NCBI RefSeq assembly: GCF_023195695.1
Contig: NZ_JALPQG010000009.1
Coordinates: forward strand, 104,302-168,301
Direction: 5' to 3'
DNA: 64,000 bases
Source: Aliiroseovarius sp. S1339
Lineage (GTDB): Bacteria; Pseudomonadota; Alphaproteobacteria; Rhodobacterales; Rhodobacteraceae
Below are positions 18,680 through 27,820 of the stretch, in pieces. Every line of letters starts with the position of its first letter. Position 1 is the first letter of the stretch. The position numbers were made by a program, and so were the translations under genes. The notes under the pieces are model-generated. The model saw only the letters and a program-made list of their open reading frames with translations, was not told where the DNA came from and ran no database searches.

Positions 18680-19462
18680 ATGAATTTCGACATAGCCTAT
18701 GCCAACGCGGATTTCATCCCGAATGGGAAGGATTTTCCGACCAAATGGCAGAAAATGGCGGCTGACTTTCGGCGCACGCACAAGAATCTTCGGCTGGACG
18801 TGGCATATGGCGAAGAAGATGCGAAACGGTTCGATCTGGTTTTGCCGGAGACACCGCCCAAGGGGCTGGCCGCATTCGTTCACGGCGGCTATTGGATGGC
18901 GTTCGGTCGCCGCGACTGGACGCATTTGGCTGCGGGTGCGGTGGCGCGGGGGTATGCGGTGGCGCTTCCGTCTTATCCGCTGGCCCCTGAGGCGCGGATT
19001 GGCGAGATCACAAAGGCCGTCGCGTCGGCCATCGATGCCGCTGCTTCAGTGGTTGCAGGCCCAATCTATCTGTTAGGCCATTCCGCGGGCGGGCACCTAG
19101 TGGCGCGGATGAATTGCCTTGATGTGGACTTGGCGTGTCGCGACCGGATCGCGCGGATCATGCCGATCTCTCCGCTGAGTGATCTTCACCCGCTGATGCA
19201 GACCACGATGAACGAAACGCTTCACATTGACGAGGCGGAAGCGCAGGCGGAAAGCTCGGCCCTGAACGACGGTCGCGCCGGCATCCCGACCACGGTCTGG
19301 GTGGGGGCAGACGAACGCCCCGCCTTTCTGGATCAGGCCCGCGATTTGGCGTTGGCGTGGCCCGAGGCCGATCTGGTCATTGCCCCCGACCGGCACCATT
19401 TCGACGTGATCGAACCGCTCAGCGACCCGGACAGCGACATGAACGCCGCGCTTTTGTGTTAA
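18680..19462 (+). CDS. Alpha/beta hydrolase, kynurenine formamidase-like
   Basis: A 260-residue alpha/beta hydrolase. The oxyanion motif HGGYW near residue 68 and the nucleophile elbow GHSAGG near residue 132 match the arylformamidase family (HGGxW plus GxSxG), which hydrolyses N-formylkynurenine in tryptophan breakdown. A candidate acid lies in WVGADERPAF and the catalytic His in DRHHFDV near the C-terminus. The ATG at 18680 begins the family-like N-terminus (an acyl-aryl chain of DFIPNGKDFP). It is divergent from gabD, sharing a 63-base gap. No other kynurenine genes are nearby, so the substrate is uncertain; a carbamate or ester is possible. Confidence 0.8.
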   Translation: MNFDIAYANADFIPNGKDFPTKWQKMAADFRRTHKNLRLDVAYGEEDAKRFDLVLPETPPKGLAAFVHGGYWMAFGRRDWTHLAAGAVARGYAVALPSYPLAPEARIGEITKAVASAIDAAASVVAGPIYLLGHSAGGHLVARMNCLDVDLACRDRIARIMPISPLSDLHPLMQTTMNETLHIDEAEAQAESSALNDGRAGIPTTVWVGADERPAFLDQARDLALAWPEADLVIAPDRHHFDVIEPLSDPDSDMNAALLC

Positions 19463-19465
19463 GCT

Positions 19466-20023
19466 CTAGCGGCCGAAATCTTCCAGCGCGCGGTGGTCGA
19501 TGGTTTCAAGCACGGGGATCATCACGTCGGTGTCTGTGCCCTCGGCCTGGATCAGAATGCGCCCGTCGACGATGCCCGACAGCTCTCCGTCTTGGTTGAG
19601 GTATTTCATCCGCCCAACCCGTTCGAGCTTCACGCCCATCAGCCCGGCATTCGCCAGCATCCCTGACAGCGCGGTCACCATCGGGTTGTTTGCCATAATG
19701 GTGATCGAGAACTCCTCGGACCCATCCGAATAGGTCGCCTCGGCCCCGGCGCCACCGCCCAGCATGGCAAGGCCCGCGTTCATCTCGGTCGACACTTCGC
19801 GGGTCCAGCCGTCGGGTGCCTCGGGCAGGAACTTGGCAAGGTCTGCGGTTTTCATCGCCTGAAGCAATTGCTTTGCGTATTCAAGTTCTTCCAGCGTGTA
19901 GGTGATGTCGCCTTCTTCATAGGCTTTCAGGGCGCTTTGCAGCGTGTCGGTCACCTCGTCGGCAAGGGCGAGATTTGGGGCCAGCAATGTGGCCAGAGCA
20001 ACGGCTTTGAACAAACGTTTCAT
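19466..20023 (-). CDS. Exported protein of unknown function
   Basis: A 185-residue protein with a clear Sec signal peptide (MKRLFKAVALATLL, cleavage near LALA-DE). The mature part begins with an acidic helical stretch (TLQSALKAYEEGDITYTLEELEYAKQ, read in parts) and then a mixed alpha/beta domain with many glycine and alanine residues (AMLGGGAGAEATYSDGSEE). No catalytic motif is recognised. It is the last gene of a minus-strand run, 10 bases after the P1 peptidase stop, and converges with the hydrolase gene three bases away. Likely periplasmic. I do not recognise the family; similar short exported proteins are common in Rhodobacteraceae. Confidence 0.8.
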   Translation of the reverse strand: MKRLFKAVALATLLAPNLALADEVTDTLQSALKAYEEGDITYTLEELEYAKQLLQAMKTADLAKFLPEAPDGWTREVSTEMNAGLAMLGGGAGAEATYSDGSEEFSITIMANNPMVTALSGMLANAGLMGVKLERVGRMKYLNQDGELSGIVDGRILIQAEGTDTDVMIPVLETIDHRALEDFGR

Positions 20024-20033
20024 AAGGTCCTCC

Positions 20034-21020
20034 TCAAGAAAATTTCTCGGTCCATGTGGGCAATGTGTCGTGTTTGGCGGGCGTTGCCGCGTAAACACCG
20101 CGGGCGATGGCACGGGCCAGACATGTGGCGGCGGCATGGCCCAGGCGCAGCGCATCAAAGCCTGCGTCGGGCAGGGCGCGTGCACCGGTGGCAGCGGCAA
20201 AGATCAGGTCTCCGTCAAAGGGCGTGTGGCTGGGATGGATCGCGCGCGCCATTCCGTCATGGGCGGCTGTGGCCAGCCGGGTGGCCTGCGCTTGAGTCAG
20301 GTCCGCATCGGTTGCGATGATTGCGATGGTGGTGTTTTCGCCCATGCGCGCCTCGGGGTGAGGTTCAATGGTTGGGTCATGCGTGCCCATACCGCGTGCG
20401 CCGAATTCACCGTTCATCTCCCAGAGGGCCGCCCAGAAGGCAGGGCCGTCGCTCATTGTTACTGCACCCAAAGCATTCACGGCCACCAAAGCGCCCACGG
20501 TGATACCGCAGTCCAAGACCAGTGAGGCCGAGCCAAGCCCGCCTTTTAGCCCGTCAACCGTCGCCCCGGTGCCTGCACCAGTCGTGCCAAGCGCGAAGTC
20601 CGTGCTGGCAGCCTCCAGCGCCGCGCGCCCCAAAGCCTTGTAGGGGTTCTCCGCCCAGCCCTTATCGCCGCCGTTCAGAAGATCAAACAGGATTGCGCCC
20701 GGCACGATTGGCACCCGCTGGTCGCCCACCTGAAACCCGCGCCCCTGCGCGCGCAGCCCGTCCGCCACACCCGACGCTGCATCAAGCCCGAAGGCCGAAC
20801 CGCCTGACAGAACCAGCGCATCGACCTGTTGCACCAGCTTGTCGGGCGCCAGCAGGGCGGTTTCCCGCGTGCCCGGCGCACCGCCCATGATATGAACGCC
20901 TGCCGTAAAGGGCGCATCGCCCACCAGCACAGTCACGCCGGTTTTGATCACCTCGTCCTCGGCATTGCCGACCAGCAGGCCAGCGACATCAGTGATCAGG
21001 TTTCGGGGGCCGGGTTTCAT
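20034..21020 (-). CDS. P1-family peptidase (DmpA/NylC-like, self-processing)
   Basis: A 328-residue N-terminal-nucleophile hydrolase. Family motifs are visible: GGSAFGLDAASGV near residue 72, GTTGAGTGATVDGLKGG near 145, GALVAVNALG near 176 and DGDLIFAAATG near 283. In related NylC-type enzymes the chain is cut between Asn and Thr; the corresponding NTTIAIIATDA near 232 is intact, so Thr is the probable nucleophile. These enzymes include aminopeptidases for beta- or D-amino acids and amide oligomer hydrolases. The ATG at 21020 overlaps the stop of the SDR gene (TGATG). It shares an operon with a peptide-type ABC transporter, which suggests an imported small amide or peptide as substrate. Confidence 0.88.
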   Translation of the reverse strand: MKPGPRNLITDVAGLLVGNAEDEVIKTGVTVLVGDAPFTAGVHIMGGAPGTRETALLAPDKLVQQVDALVLSGGSAFGLDAASGVADGLRAQGRGFQVGDQRVPIVPGAILFDLLNGGDKGWAENPYKALGRAALEAASTDFALGTTGAGTGATVDGLKGGLGSASLVLDCGITVGALVAVNALGAVTMSDGPAFWAALWEMNGEFGARGMGTHDPTIEPHPEARMGENTTIAIIATDADLTQAQATRLATAAHDGMARAIHPSHTPFDGDLIFAAATGARALPDAGFDALRLGHAAATCLARAIARGVYAATPAKHDTLPTWTEKFS

Positions 21021-21760
21021 CAGATGCACCGCCCGCCATCGACTTCCATCGCCACACCCGTGACCATCGACGCCTCATTCGAGCATAGGAAGCACGCCGC
21101 GTTGCCCATGTCCTCGGGGGTCGAGAACCGGCCCAGCGGGATGGTGGACAGGAATTTCGCGCGCATCTCTGGCGTGTCCTCGCCCATGAAGCTGGACAAA
21201 AGAGGTGTTTCGCCCGCCACCGGACAGATCGCGTTGACGCGGATGCCATGCCGGGCCAGTTCGACCGCCATTGCCTTGGTCGCGGTGATCATCCAGCCTT
21301 TCGAGGCGTTATACCAATTCAGGTTCGGGCGTGGGCTGAGGCCAGCGGTCGAGGCGACATTCAAGATCGCGCCGGTGCCCGCCGCCTTCATCGACGGCAC
21401 GAAATAACGGGCCATCAGGTAAACCGATTTGGCGTTGACGGCGAAGACGCGGTCGAACTCACCCTCGTCAACCTCCTCCATCGGTTTGGGCAAATGGGTG
21501 ATGCCCGCATTGTTCACGATAATGTCCACACGACCCCAAAGCTCATGCGCCGCGCGGGCCATCTGGGCCACGCTGTCACCGCTGGAGACATCGACGTGAT
21601 GGGCGACACCTTCCACCTCGGCAGCCACCGTGCGGGCCAGATCGTCGTTCAGGTCGGCGACCATCACGCGCGCACCCTCGGCTGCGAATTTGCCAACAAT
21701 ACCAGCGCCGAAGCCCGACGCCCCGCCGGTCACAATGGCCGTTTTCCCCTGAAGTCGCAT
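21020..21760 (-). CDS. Short-chain dehydrogenase/reductase
   Basis: A 246-residue classical SDR. The NAD(P) motif TGGASGFGAGI lies at residues 12-22, VADLNDD at about 35 (Asp, suggesting NAD preference), NNAGITH at 85-91, Ser in NVASTAG near 137, and YNASK near 152. The C-terminal EVDGGRCI matches glucose-dehydrogenase-like SDRs that close on a Cys-Ile end. The ATG at 21760 follows GGGGGAT. It lies 55 bases after ycaQ and overlaps the P1 peptidase start. Substrate unknown; an alcohol or amino alcohol produced in this operon's pathway is a guess. Confidence 0.88.
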   Translation of the reverse strand: MRLQGKTAIVTGGASGFGAGIVGKFAAEGARVMVADLNDDLARTVAAEVEGVAHHVDVSSGDSVAQMARAAHELWGRVDIIVNNAGITHLPKPMEEVDEGEFDRVFAVNAKSVYLMARYFVPSMKAAGTGAILNVASTAGLSPRPNLNWYNASKGWMITATKAMAVELARHGIRVNAICPVAGETPLLSSFMGEDTPEMRAKFLSTIPLGRFSTPEDMGNAACFLCSNEASMVTGVAMEVDGGRCI

Positions 21761-21815
21761 CCGATCCCCCTTGGTTGATGGGTCAAGCTTGCGCCGATTT
21801 GGACGGCGGTGCAAG

Positions 21816-22973
21816 TCAACCGCGCGGGGTCAGCCAATGCACCTGATCCAGCCCGGCGAACCGCGCGAACCGCATCAGTTCTGCATCCAGTTTGCTGTGC
21901 CGGGCGAGCGTCCAGCGCACGCCCGCTTCCGGCCAAAAACCGACGACCGTCAAATGCCCGGTCTTGCGGTCTGCTTTCAGCTCGATCCGCCCGACGAAGC
22001 GGTCGCCTTCCAGCAGAGGATAGACGTAATACCCCCAGCGCCGCTTGGGCTTGGGGACGAACATTTCGTTGCGGTAATCGAAGCCGAACAGACGCTCCAA
22101 CCGGGCGCGGTCGCGGATGGCCGGGTCAAACGGGTTCAGGATGCGCAGCCGCGTGGTGGGCGCGGGCAGGGTGGCGAGCCGCGTTTCGATGTCAGGATGG
22201 GCAAGTGCAGTGACGTTGCCGCGATCAGCGGTTTCAATTTCGACCGGCACCAGTTCGGCTGCGTCACACCAGCTTTTCGCCTCACGCGCGCTCATCGCGT
22301 CCCAGAACCGACCCACCTCGCCGCTCGTGCCGAAGCTCAGCCGGTCCATCGCGGCAGAGCATAACCAGTCGACGGCGTGGGCATCCTCGGCGGGCTCATG
22401 CGTGGGGAAAACCCGCGTGCCCAGATCATAGAACTTCACGAAATTCTTGCGGTGGCAGGTGGCCAGCTCTCCCGAATACCACATCTGATCCAGTGCTTTC
22501 TTGTGCGGCGGGCGCGCCCACATCTCTCGCTTATCGACCTTGGTGTCGAAGGCGTGGGTGGACAATGCGCCCTCGGCTTCAATACGCTTGCGTATGTCGG
22601 CAATCTGCGCCTTGGCCAGCCCTGACTGATACCATTCATACCGCCCGACCTGCGCGCCCAGCCTGTCAAACTGCCGCCGCCAGAAGGGCAGAACACGCCT
22701 GTCGATCAGGCTGGCGTCATGGGTGAAATGCTCGAACACGTCGCGCTTGGCCAGCCGGTCCCAGATCATCCCTTCGCGCACGTTTTGATTGCGGCTCCAG
22801 AGGATATGGTTATGCGCGCGGGTCACGTTGCGGATCGTGTCGATCTGCACAAACCCCAACCGCCAGATGATTACGTCAAGGTCCAGCGCGCCGGTGGGCG
22901 TGTCCGACAACGCGTTGGTCCACAGCCATAAATGGCGGGCCTGTCGGTTGGGGATTTTCAGCGTCGCACCCAT
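21816..22973 (-). CDS. YcaQ/AlkX-type winged-helix DNA glycosylase
   Basis: A 385-residue member of the HTH_42 family. In YcaQ (AlkX) proteins, which unhook interstrand DNA cross-links, a QxD motif near the N-terminus is catalytic. Here FVQIDTI near residue 42 supplies Q-I-D, followed by the family segment RNVTRAHNHILWSR. Later blocks LRILNPFDPAIRDRARLERLFGF (in parts) and KRRWGYYVYPLL are also typical. It repairs alkylated or cross-linked bases in the cytoplasm. It sits between an aldehyde dehydrogenase (3 bases away) and an SDR, so it may be carried in the operon because reactive aldehydes are handled there; this is inference. Confidence 0.85.
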   Translation of the reverse strand: MGATLKIPNRQARHLWLWTNALSDTPTGALDLDVIIWRLGFVQIDTIRNVTRAHNHILWSRNQNVREGMIWDRLAKRDVFEHFTHDASLIDRRVLPFWRRQFDRLGAQVGRYEWYQSGLAKAQIADIRKRIEAEGALSTHAFDTKVDKREMWARPPHKKALDQMWYSGELATCHRKNFVKFYDLGTRVFPTHEPAEDAHAVDWLCSAAMDRLSFGTSGEVGRFWDAMSAREAKSWCDAAELVPVEIETADRGNVTALAHPDIETRLATLPAPTTRLRILNPFDPAIRDRARLERLFGFDYRNEMFVPKPKRRWGYYVYPLLEGDRFVGRIELKADRKTGHLTVVGFWPEAGVRWTLARHSKLDAELMRFARFAGLDQVHWLTPRG

Positions 22974-22976
22974 GTG

Positions 22977-24416
22977 TTACCCGTGCTTCGCGGCGATGGT
23001 TTTGAGTTGCGAGAAGCCATAAAGTGCCTCGAAGCCCTTTTCGCGCCCGTGGCCGGATTTACCGACCCCGCCGAAGGGCAGTTCAACCCCGCCACCCGCG
23101 CCATAATTGTTGATGAATACCTGCCCCGCCCGCAGACGTTTGGCCAACCGCATCTGGCGTGCACCGTCGGCGGTCCAGATGCTGGCGACCAGACCGAAAT
23201 CGGTCGAGTTCGCGATCTGGACGGCTTCTTCCTCGGTGTCGAACGGGATGATGACCTGCACCGGGCCGAACACCTCGTCACGTGCTAGCGGGTGGTCTGG
23301 CGGCACATCGGCAAAGAGGGTCGGGGCCACGTAATGCCCGCCTTCGGGCACGTTTGTGATCAGCCCGCGCCCGGCCACGCGCAGGTCGCGGCCTTTCGCA
23401 AGAAAGGCTTCGACGATCTCTTTCTGGCGGGCCGAGATCAGGGGGCCGACATTCAGATCGGCAGTCGCAGGCCCGACTTTCAAGGCGTCATAGGCCGCAC
23501 CCATCCGCGCCACCACGTCATCATAGACGGCGCGCTGCACCAGCACCCGTGAACTGGCCGAGCAGGTCTGGCCCGCGTTCTGGATGCAGGCGCCCACCAG
23601 AAAGGGCAGGGCGGCGTCCAGATCGGCATCGTCGAACACGAGTTGAGGCGACTTGCCTCCAAGCTCCAGCGTCACCGGCACCACGTTTTGCGCCGCGGAG
23701 GCTTGCACCAAACCGCCCACGGGCACTGAGCCGGTGAAGCTGATATGCTGAACACCGGGATGGGCGGACAGGGCCGCGCCTGCTTCCTCGCCCAGCCCCG
23801 TGACGACGTTCAGCGCACCTTTCGGCAACCCAGCCTCTTCGGCCAGTCGCGCAAAGGCAAGCGCGGTCAGGCAGGCTTCTTCTGCTGGTTTCAACACGCA
23901 GGCATTGCCCATCGCAAGTGAAGCCCCGACGGACCGTCCGATGATCTGCATCGGGTAATTCCACGGCACGATGTGGCCTGTCACGCCATGTGGTTTGCGT
24001 AGCGTGTAGACGGTGTAACCTTCCAGATAGGGAATGGTTTCGCCCATCACCTTGTCGGCCGCGCCGCCGTAGAATTCCAAGTATCGCGCCAGAGCCACGG
24101 CGTCGTTCTTCGCTTGGGTCAGGGGCTTGCCCACATCGCGCGCCTCAAGCGCGGTCAGATCTTCCACCCGCGTTTCAACCAACTGCCCGATGCGGGTCAA
24201 AATGCGCCCGCGCTCGGTGGCGGTCATGTGACCCCAGTCGCTGTCCAACGCGGTCTGTGCGGCGGCTACTGCAGCGTCGATATCGGCCGCCGCCCCGCGC
24301 GCAATCTGCGTGAAAACCTCGCCGGTCGAGGGGTCTTCGACGGGCAGTGTGCGCTCGGTCTTGCGCCACGAACCGCCAATCAGGATCTCGGTCGGATCGA
24401 ACCAAAGTTCTTTCAT
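22977..24416 (-). CDS. NAD-dependent aldehyde dehydrogenase
   Basis: A 479-residue aldehyde dehydrogenase of the betaine/gamma-aminobutyraldehyde type. Motifs: PWNYPMQIIGRSVG near residue 152, CVLKPAEEA with the normal Lys near 174, FTGSVPVGG near 228, general base in ELGGKSPQ near 253, nucleophile in NAGQTCSASSR near 287, EVFGPVQ near 385, and a C-terminal PFGGVGKSG. It is separated by one base from the ABC ATPase gene upstream, so it is in the transporter operon. The substrate is not evident; an amine-derived aldehyde is plausible given the family and the peptide/amine transport context. Confidence 0.92.
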   Translation of the reverse strand: MKELWFDPTEILIGGSWRKTERTLPVEDPSTGEVFTQIARGAAADIDAAVAAAQTALDSDWGHMTATERGRILTRIGQLVETRVEDLTALEARDVGKPLTQAKNDAVALARYLEFYGGAADKVMGETIPYLEGYTVYTLRKPHGVTGHIVPWNYPMQIIGRSVGASLAMGNACVLKPAEEACLTALAFARLAEEAGLPKGALNVVTGLGEEAGAALSAHPGVQHISFTGSVPVGGLVQASAAQNVVPVTLELGGKSPQLVFDDADLDAALPFLVGACIQNAGQTCSASSRVLVQRAVYDDVVARMGAAYDALKVGPATADLNVGPLISARQKEIVEAFLAKGRDLRVAGRGLITNVPEGGHYVAPTLFADVPPDHPLARDEVFGPVQVIIPFDTEEEAVQIANSTDFGLVASIWTADGARQMRLAKRLRAGQVFINNYGAGGGVELPFGGVGKSGHGREKGFEALYGFSQLKTIAAKHG

Positions 24417-24417
24417 C

Positions 24418-25995
24418 TTAAGCCTCCTTCCACGCGGGCGGGATGACCGGCGCGGCGTTGATCAGGGTTTGGGTATAGATGTGTTGCGGCGCGGCGAAGA
24501 CGGCCTCGGTCGCGCCGTCCTCGACGATCTTGCCTGCCTTCATCACCAGCACCCGGTCAGTGATCGAGCGTACGACGCTAAGGTCATGGCTGATGAACAG
24601 ATAGCCCATCCCGTGACGCGTCTGAAGGTCTGCCAGCAGATCGAGGATACCGGCACGGATCGAGACATCGAGCGCCGACACGGCTTCATCCAGAATGATC
24701 AGTTCTGGGCGCAGGATCAGGGCACGGGCGATGGCGATGCGTTGGCGTTGGCCGCCGGAAAACTCGTGCGGATAGCGGGTCATGGTGTCTGCGTCCAGGC
24801 CCACCTCGGCCAGCGCATCGCGCACGCGGTCGCGCCAGTCGAGGGGGCGGCTTCCCAGCAGGTGAAAGGGCTCGGCGACCAGCCGTTCGACGGTCCAGCG
24901 GGGGTTGAAGCTGCCATAGGGATCTTGAAACACCACTTGCAGCCCGGCGCGGCGGGCGTGCGGCATGTCGGGCGCGATGGGCGTGCCATTCAGAAGGATC
25001 TCTCCGCCTTGCAACGGTTCCAGACCCAGAATGGCGCGGCTGAGTGTGGATTTTCCGCAGCCACTTTCGCCAACCAGCCCAAGGCTCTCACCCTTGTTCA
25101 ATGTGAAGCTGACTTCGTCTACGGCGCGAAATTGCGGGGTCGGGCCAAACAGGTGCGTGCGGGGCAAGGGGTAGTCACGCACCGCGCTGCGCACCTCAAG
25201 CAGCGGGGTGTCTTGCGGGATGGCCTGACCGTCGGGCACGTGACCAGAGGCATCCAGCAGCTGCCGCGTATACGGGTGCGACATGGTTCGAAACAGCGTC
25301 TCGGTTTCAGCCTGTTCAACGATCTCGCCTTTGCGCATGACGGCGACGTGGTCGGCCATTCCAGCCACCACGGCCAGGTCGTGGGTTATCAGCAGAAGCC
25401 CCATGCCGTCTTCGGCGACCAGTTCCTTCAGCAGATCCAGTATCTGCGCTTGCGTGGTCACGTCCAGCGCTGTGGTGGGTTCGTCCGCGATCAGAAGGTT
25501 TGGATGCAGCGCAATGGCCATAGCGATGCAAACCCTTTGGCGCTGCCCGCCCGACAGCTCATGCGGATAGCGATCCAGCGGGAAACGATCTTGCGGCAGG
25601 CCGACGCGGGCCAGTTTTTCGGCAGCGATGCGGTTGGCGTCGCTCCTGTTGGCGCGGCCATGGATCAACAGCGTCTCGGCCACCTGATTGCCGATGGTCT
25701 TGACCGGGTTCAGCGCCGTCATCGGCTCTTGAAAGATCATCGAGATGCGACGCCCGCGTATGTCGCACATCGCGTCTTCGTCCAGCGTCGTAAGGTCAGT
25801 ACCGTCCAGCCATATCTGCCCGGATGTGGTCATGCCGCGCGGCAACAGCCCCATCAGGGCCAGCGCGGTCATCGACTTGCCCGACCCGCTTTCGCCCACC
25901 AGCCCGACCACCTGACCGGGCGCAATCGTCAGGTCCACATCGCGCAGAATCGGAACGCCGTGAATGGACAGGGCAAGGTCTTCGATGCGGATCAT
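24418..25995 (-). CDS. ABC transporter ATPase, fused DppD-DppF type
   Basis: A 525-residue protein with two complete ABC domains of the oligopeptide/dipeptide class. Domain 1 has Walker A GESGSGKS near residue 35, signature LSGGQRQR near 157 and Walker B LLIADEPT. Domain 2 has GESGCGKS near 305, FSGGQRQR near 425 and [12 protein letters not shown]. The fusion of the D and F ATPases in one chain is common in alphaproteobacterial uptake systems. It energises import through the two permeases encoded just upstream. Start overlaps the permease stop (ATGA at 25992-25995). Confidence 0.94.
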   Translation of the reverse strand: MIRIEDLALSIHGVPILRDVDLTIAPGQVVGLVGESGSGKSMTALALMGLLPRGMTTSGQIWLDGTDLTTLDEDAMCDIRGRRISMIFQEPMTALNPVKTIGNQVAETLLIHGRANRSDANRIAAEKLARVGLPQDRFPLDRYPHELSGGQRQRVCIAMAIALHPNLLIADEPTTALDVTTQAQILDLLKELVAEDGMGLLLITHDLAVVAGMADHVAVMRKGEIVEQAETETLFRTMSHPYTRQLLDASGHVPDGQAIPQDTPLLEVRSAVRDYPLPRTHLFGPTPQFRAVDEVSFTLNKGESLGLVGESGCGKSTLSRAILGLEPLQGGEILLNGTPIAPDMPHARRAGLQVVFQDPYGSFNPRWTVERLVAEPFHLLGSRPLDWRDRVRDALAEVGLDADTMTRYPHEFSGGQRQRIAIARALILRPELIILDEAVSALDVSIRAGILDLLADLQTRHGMGYLFISHDLSVVRSITDRVLVMKAGKIVEDGATEAVFAAPQHIYTQTLINAAPVIPPAWKEA

Positions 25996-26816
25996 GCGCG
26001 TGCCCTTCTGATCCGAGGATCAAGCAGGTCACGTAGACCGTCGCCCATAAGGTTCAAGGCCAGCACCATTACCACGATGGCCAGCCCAGGAGCGATGGCC
26101 AGGCGTGGGTGGGAATAGATCATGGTCTGCGCATCCGCCAGCATCCGGCCCCAGCTTGCGGTCGGGGGCTGCGCGCCAAGGCCCACATAGCTCAGCCCCG
26201 CTTCGGCCAGAATGCCCAGTGAAAACTGGATGGTGCCCTGCACGATCAGCAGGTTCGCGATGTTGGGCAGGATGTGTTCGACACTGATCCGCACCTTGCC
26301 CTTGCCCGCCACCCGTGCGGCCATGATGAATTCCTGTGTCCAGATCGTCAGCGCGCCACCTCGGGCGACACGGGCAAACACGGGGATGTTGAAAATGCCG
26401 ATCGCGATGATTGCGTTGGTGGCCGAGGGGCCGAAGGTCGCCGTGATCAGGATGGCGATGACAAGCGACGGGAACGCGAAGATCAGGTCATTGCCGCGCA
26501 TGATAAGCTCGTCCGACCAGCCGCCCCGGTGGGCGGCGGCCAGAAGGCCAAGCGGCACGCCAGCCCCCATGCCGATGCCGACGGCTAAGACGGCGACGGC
26601 GATGGAAATGCGCCCGCCCTCCATCAGCATCGACAGAAGGTCACGCCCGAAATGGTCTGTGCCCAAAAGGTAATCTGCCGATGGCGGTTGCAGTTTTGCA
26701 CTGATATTCAGTGTGGTTACATCATGTGGCGTCCAAAGGAAGGACAGCAGGGCGGCGGCCAGAAGGGCGACACTTAGCAGCGCGCCGATCCAAAGTTGAG
26801 CGGGCAGGCGGGTCAT
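25992..26816 (-). CDS. ABC transporter permease, DppC-like
   Basis: A 274-residue inner-membrane permease with about six hydrophobic segments. The N-terminal domain ends in LGTDHFGRDLLSMLM near residue 52, a hallmark of DppC/OppC proteins. The EAA-type loop region reads EAGLSYVGLGAQPPTASWG near 205. It pairs with the DppB-like subunit encoded upstream to form the channel. Both ends overlap neighbouring genes by four bases, which indicates strict co-translation. Confidence 0.94.
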   Translation of the reverse strand: MTRLPAQLWIGALLSVALLAAALLSFLWTPHDVTTLNISAKLQPPSADYLLGTDHFGRDLLSMLMEGGRISIAVAVLAVGIGMGAGVPLGLLAAAHRGGWSDELIMRGNDLIFAFPSLVIAILITATFGPSATNAIIAIGIFNIPVFARVARGGALTIWTQEFIMAARVAGKGKVRISVEHILPNIANLLIVQGTIQFSLGILAEAGLSYVGLGAQPPTASWGRMLADAQTMIYSHPRLAIAPGLAIVVMVLALNLMGDGLRDLLDPRIRRARA

Positions 26817-27760
26817 GCGCGTCGCCTTAGTCGTGGATCGACCAGCGCATAGGCGATGTCGACCAAGAAGGTCACTAGGATCACCGCAAAGACCAGCAGC
26901 ATCACGACGCTTTCCACCACCACAAGGTCACGCTGGGTGATGGCCTGAAAGATCAACCGCCCCAGGCCGGGCAGGAAAAAGACGTTCTCGATAATGATAG
27001 CGCCCGCCAGCAGAAAGCTGAATTGCAGCCCGATGATGGTCAGCACCGGGATCAGCGCATTGCGCAGGCCGTGGCGTCTTGTGGCTTGCCCGGCTGTCAG
27101 GCCCTTGGCTCGTGCGGTGCGCATATAGTCCTGATGCAGCACATCCAGAAGGGACGAGCGCATAACCCGCGCAAGGATCGACGCTTGCGGCAGGGCCAGC
27201 GCAACAGCGGGCAAGGTCAATGCTTTCAGCGCAGGTCCGACCCCATTCTCCCAGCCTGGAAATCCACCGGCCGAGAACCAGCGCAGTTGCACCGCGAAGA
27301 CCATCACAAGAAGCATCGCGAACCAGAAATTCGGCACCGCGATGCCCAGTTGCGTCGCGCCCATGATCGCATAGTCAGACGGATCACCCCTGCGGGTCGC
27401 CGCGAACATTCCAATGGGGATCGCAATAAGCGTCGATAGGCACAGGGCATACAGCGCTAGGGGTAACGAGACCTGAAGACGCTCTAACACCAGCTCTGCC
27501 ACCGGCACACGGTAGGTGTATGAGATGCCGAAATCGCCAGTGATCAGCCCACCGATCCAACCCAGATAACGTGCGGGCAGGGATCCATCCAGCCCCAGTT
27601 CATTGCGCAGGGCGGCAACCGTTCCAGGCTGAGCGTTCAGGCCCAGCATGAACGATGCCGGGTCGCCGGGTATCACCTCGATCATGGCGAAGATCACCAG
27701 CGAGGCGACAACGAGGCTGAGGCCAAGCGACAAGGCGCGGGTCAGGATGAAACGCAACAT
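26813..27760 (-). CDS. ABC transporter permease, DppB-like
   Basis: A 315-residue permease, first gene of the transporter operon. The N-terminal helix LILTRALSLGLSLVVASLVIF and the segment PGDPASFMLG near residue 32 are typical of DppB/OppB. The cytoplasmic EAA loop contains RTARAKGLTAGQATRRHGLRNA (read in parts) near residue 215. The gene starts 60 bases after mipZ ends. No substrate-binding protein gene is present on either side, which is unusual: the five-subunit importer lacks its periplasmic partner here, so that gene must be elsewhere or shared. Confidence 0.94.
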   Translation of the reverse strand: MLRFILTRALSLGLSLVVASLVIFAMIEVIPGDPASFMLGLNAQPGTVAALRNELGLDGSLPARYLGWIGGLITGDFGISYTYRVPVAELVLERLQVSLPLALYALCLSTLIAIPIGMFAATRRGDPSDYAIMGATQLGIAVPNFWFAMLLVMVFAVQLRWFSAGGFPGWENGVGPALKALTLPAVALALPQASILARVMRSSLLDVLHQDYMRTARAKGLTAGQATRRHGLRNALIPVLTIIGLQFSFLLAGAIIIENVFFLPGLGRLIFQAITQRDLVVVESVVMLLVFAVILVTFLVDIAYALVDPRLRRRA

Positions 27761-27820
27761 GGTCGCGAGGTTAGACGGGGGGTGGCGCGTCGGAAAGGGG
27801 TAATCGGCGCAGTGTGCCCG

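Noticed and set aside
24310..26118. 602-residue plus-strand frame opposite the ABC ATPase
   Set aside because: Opposite a fused ATPase with complete motifs. The residue composition (Gln, His, Arg) is that of a GC-rich reverse frame.
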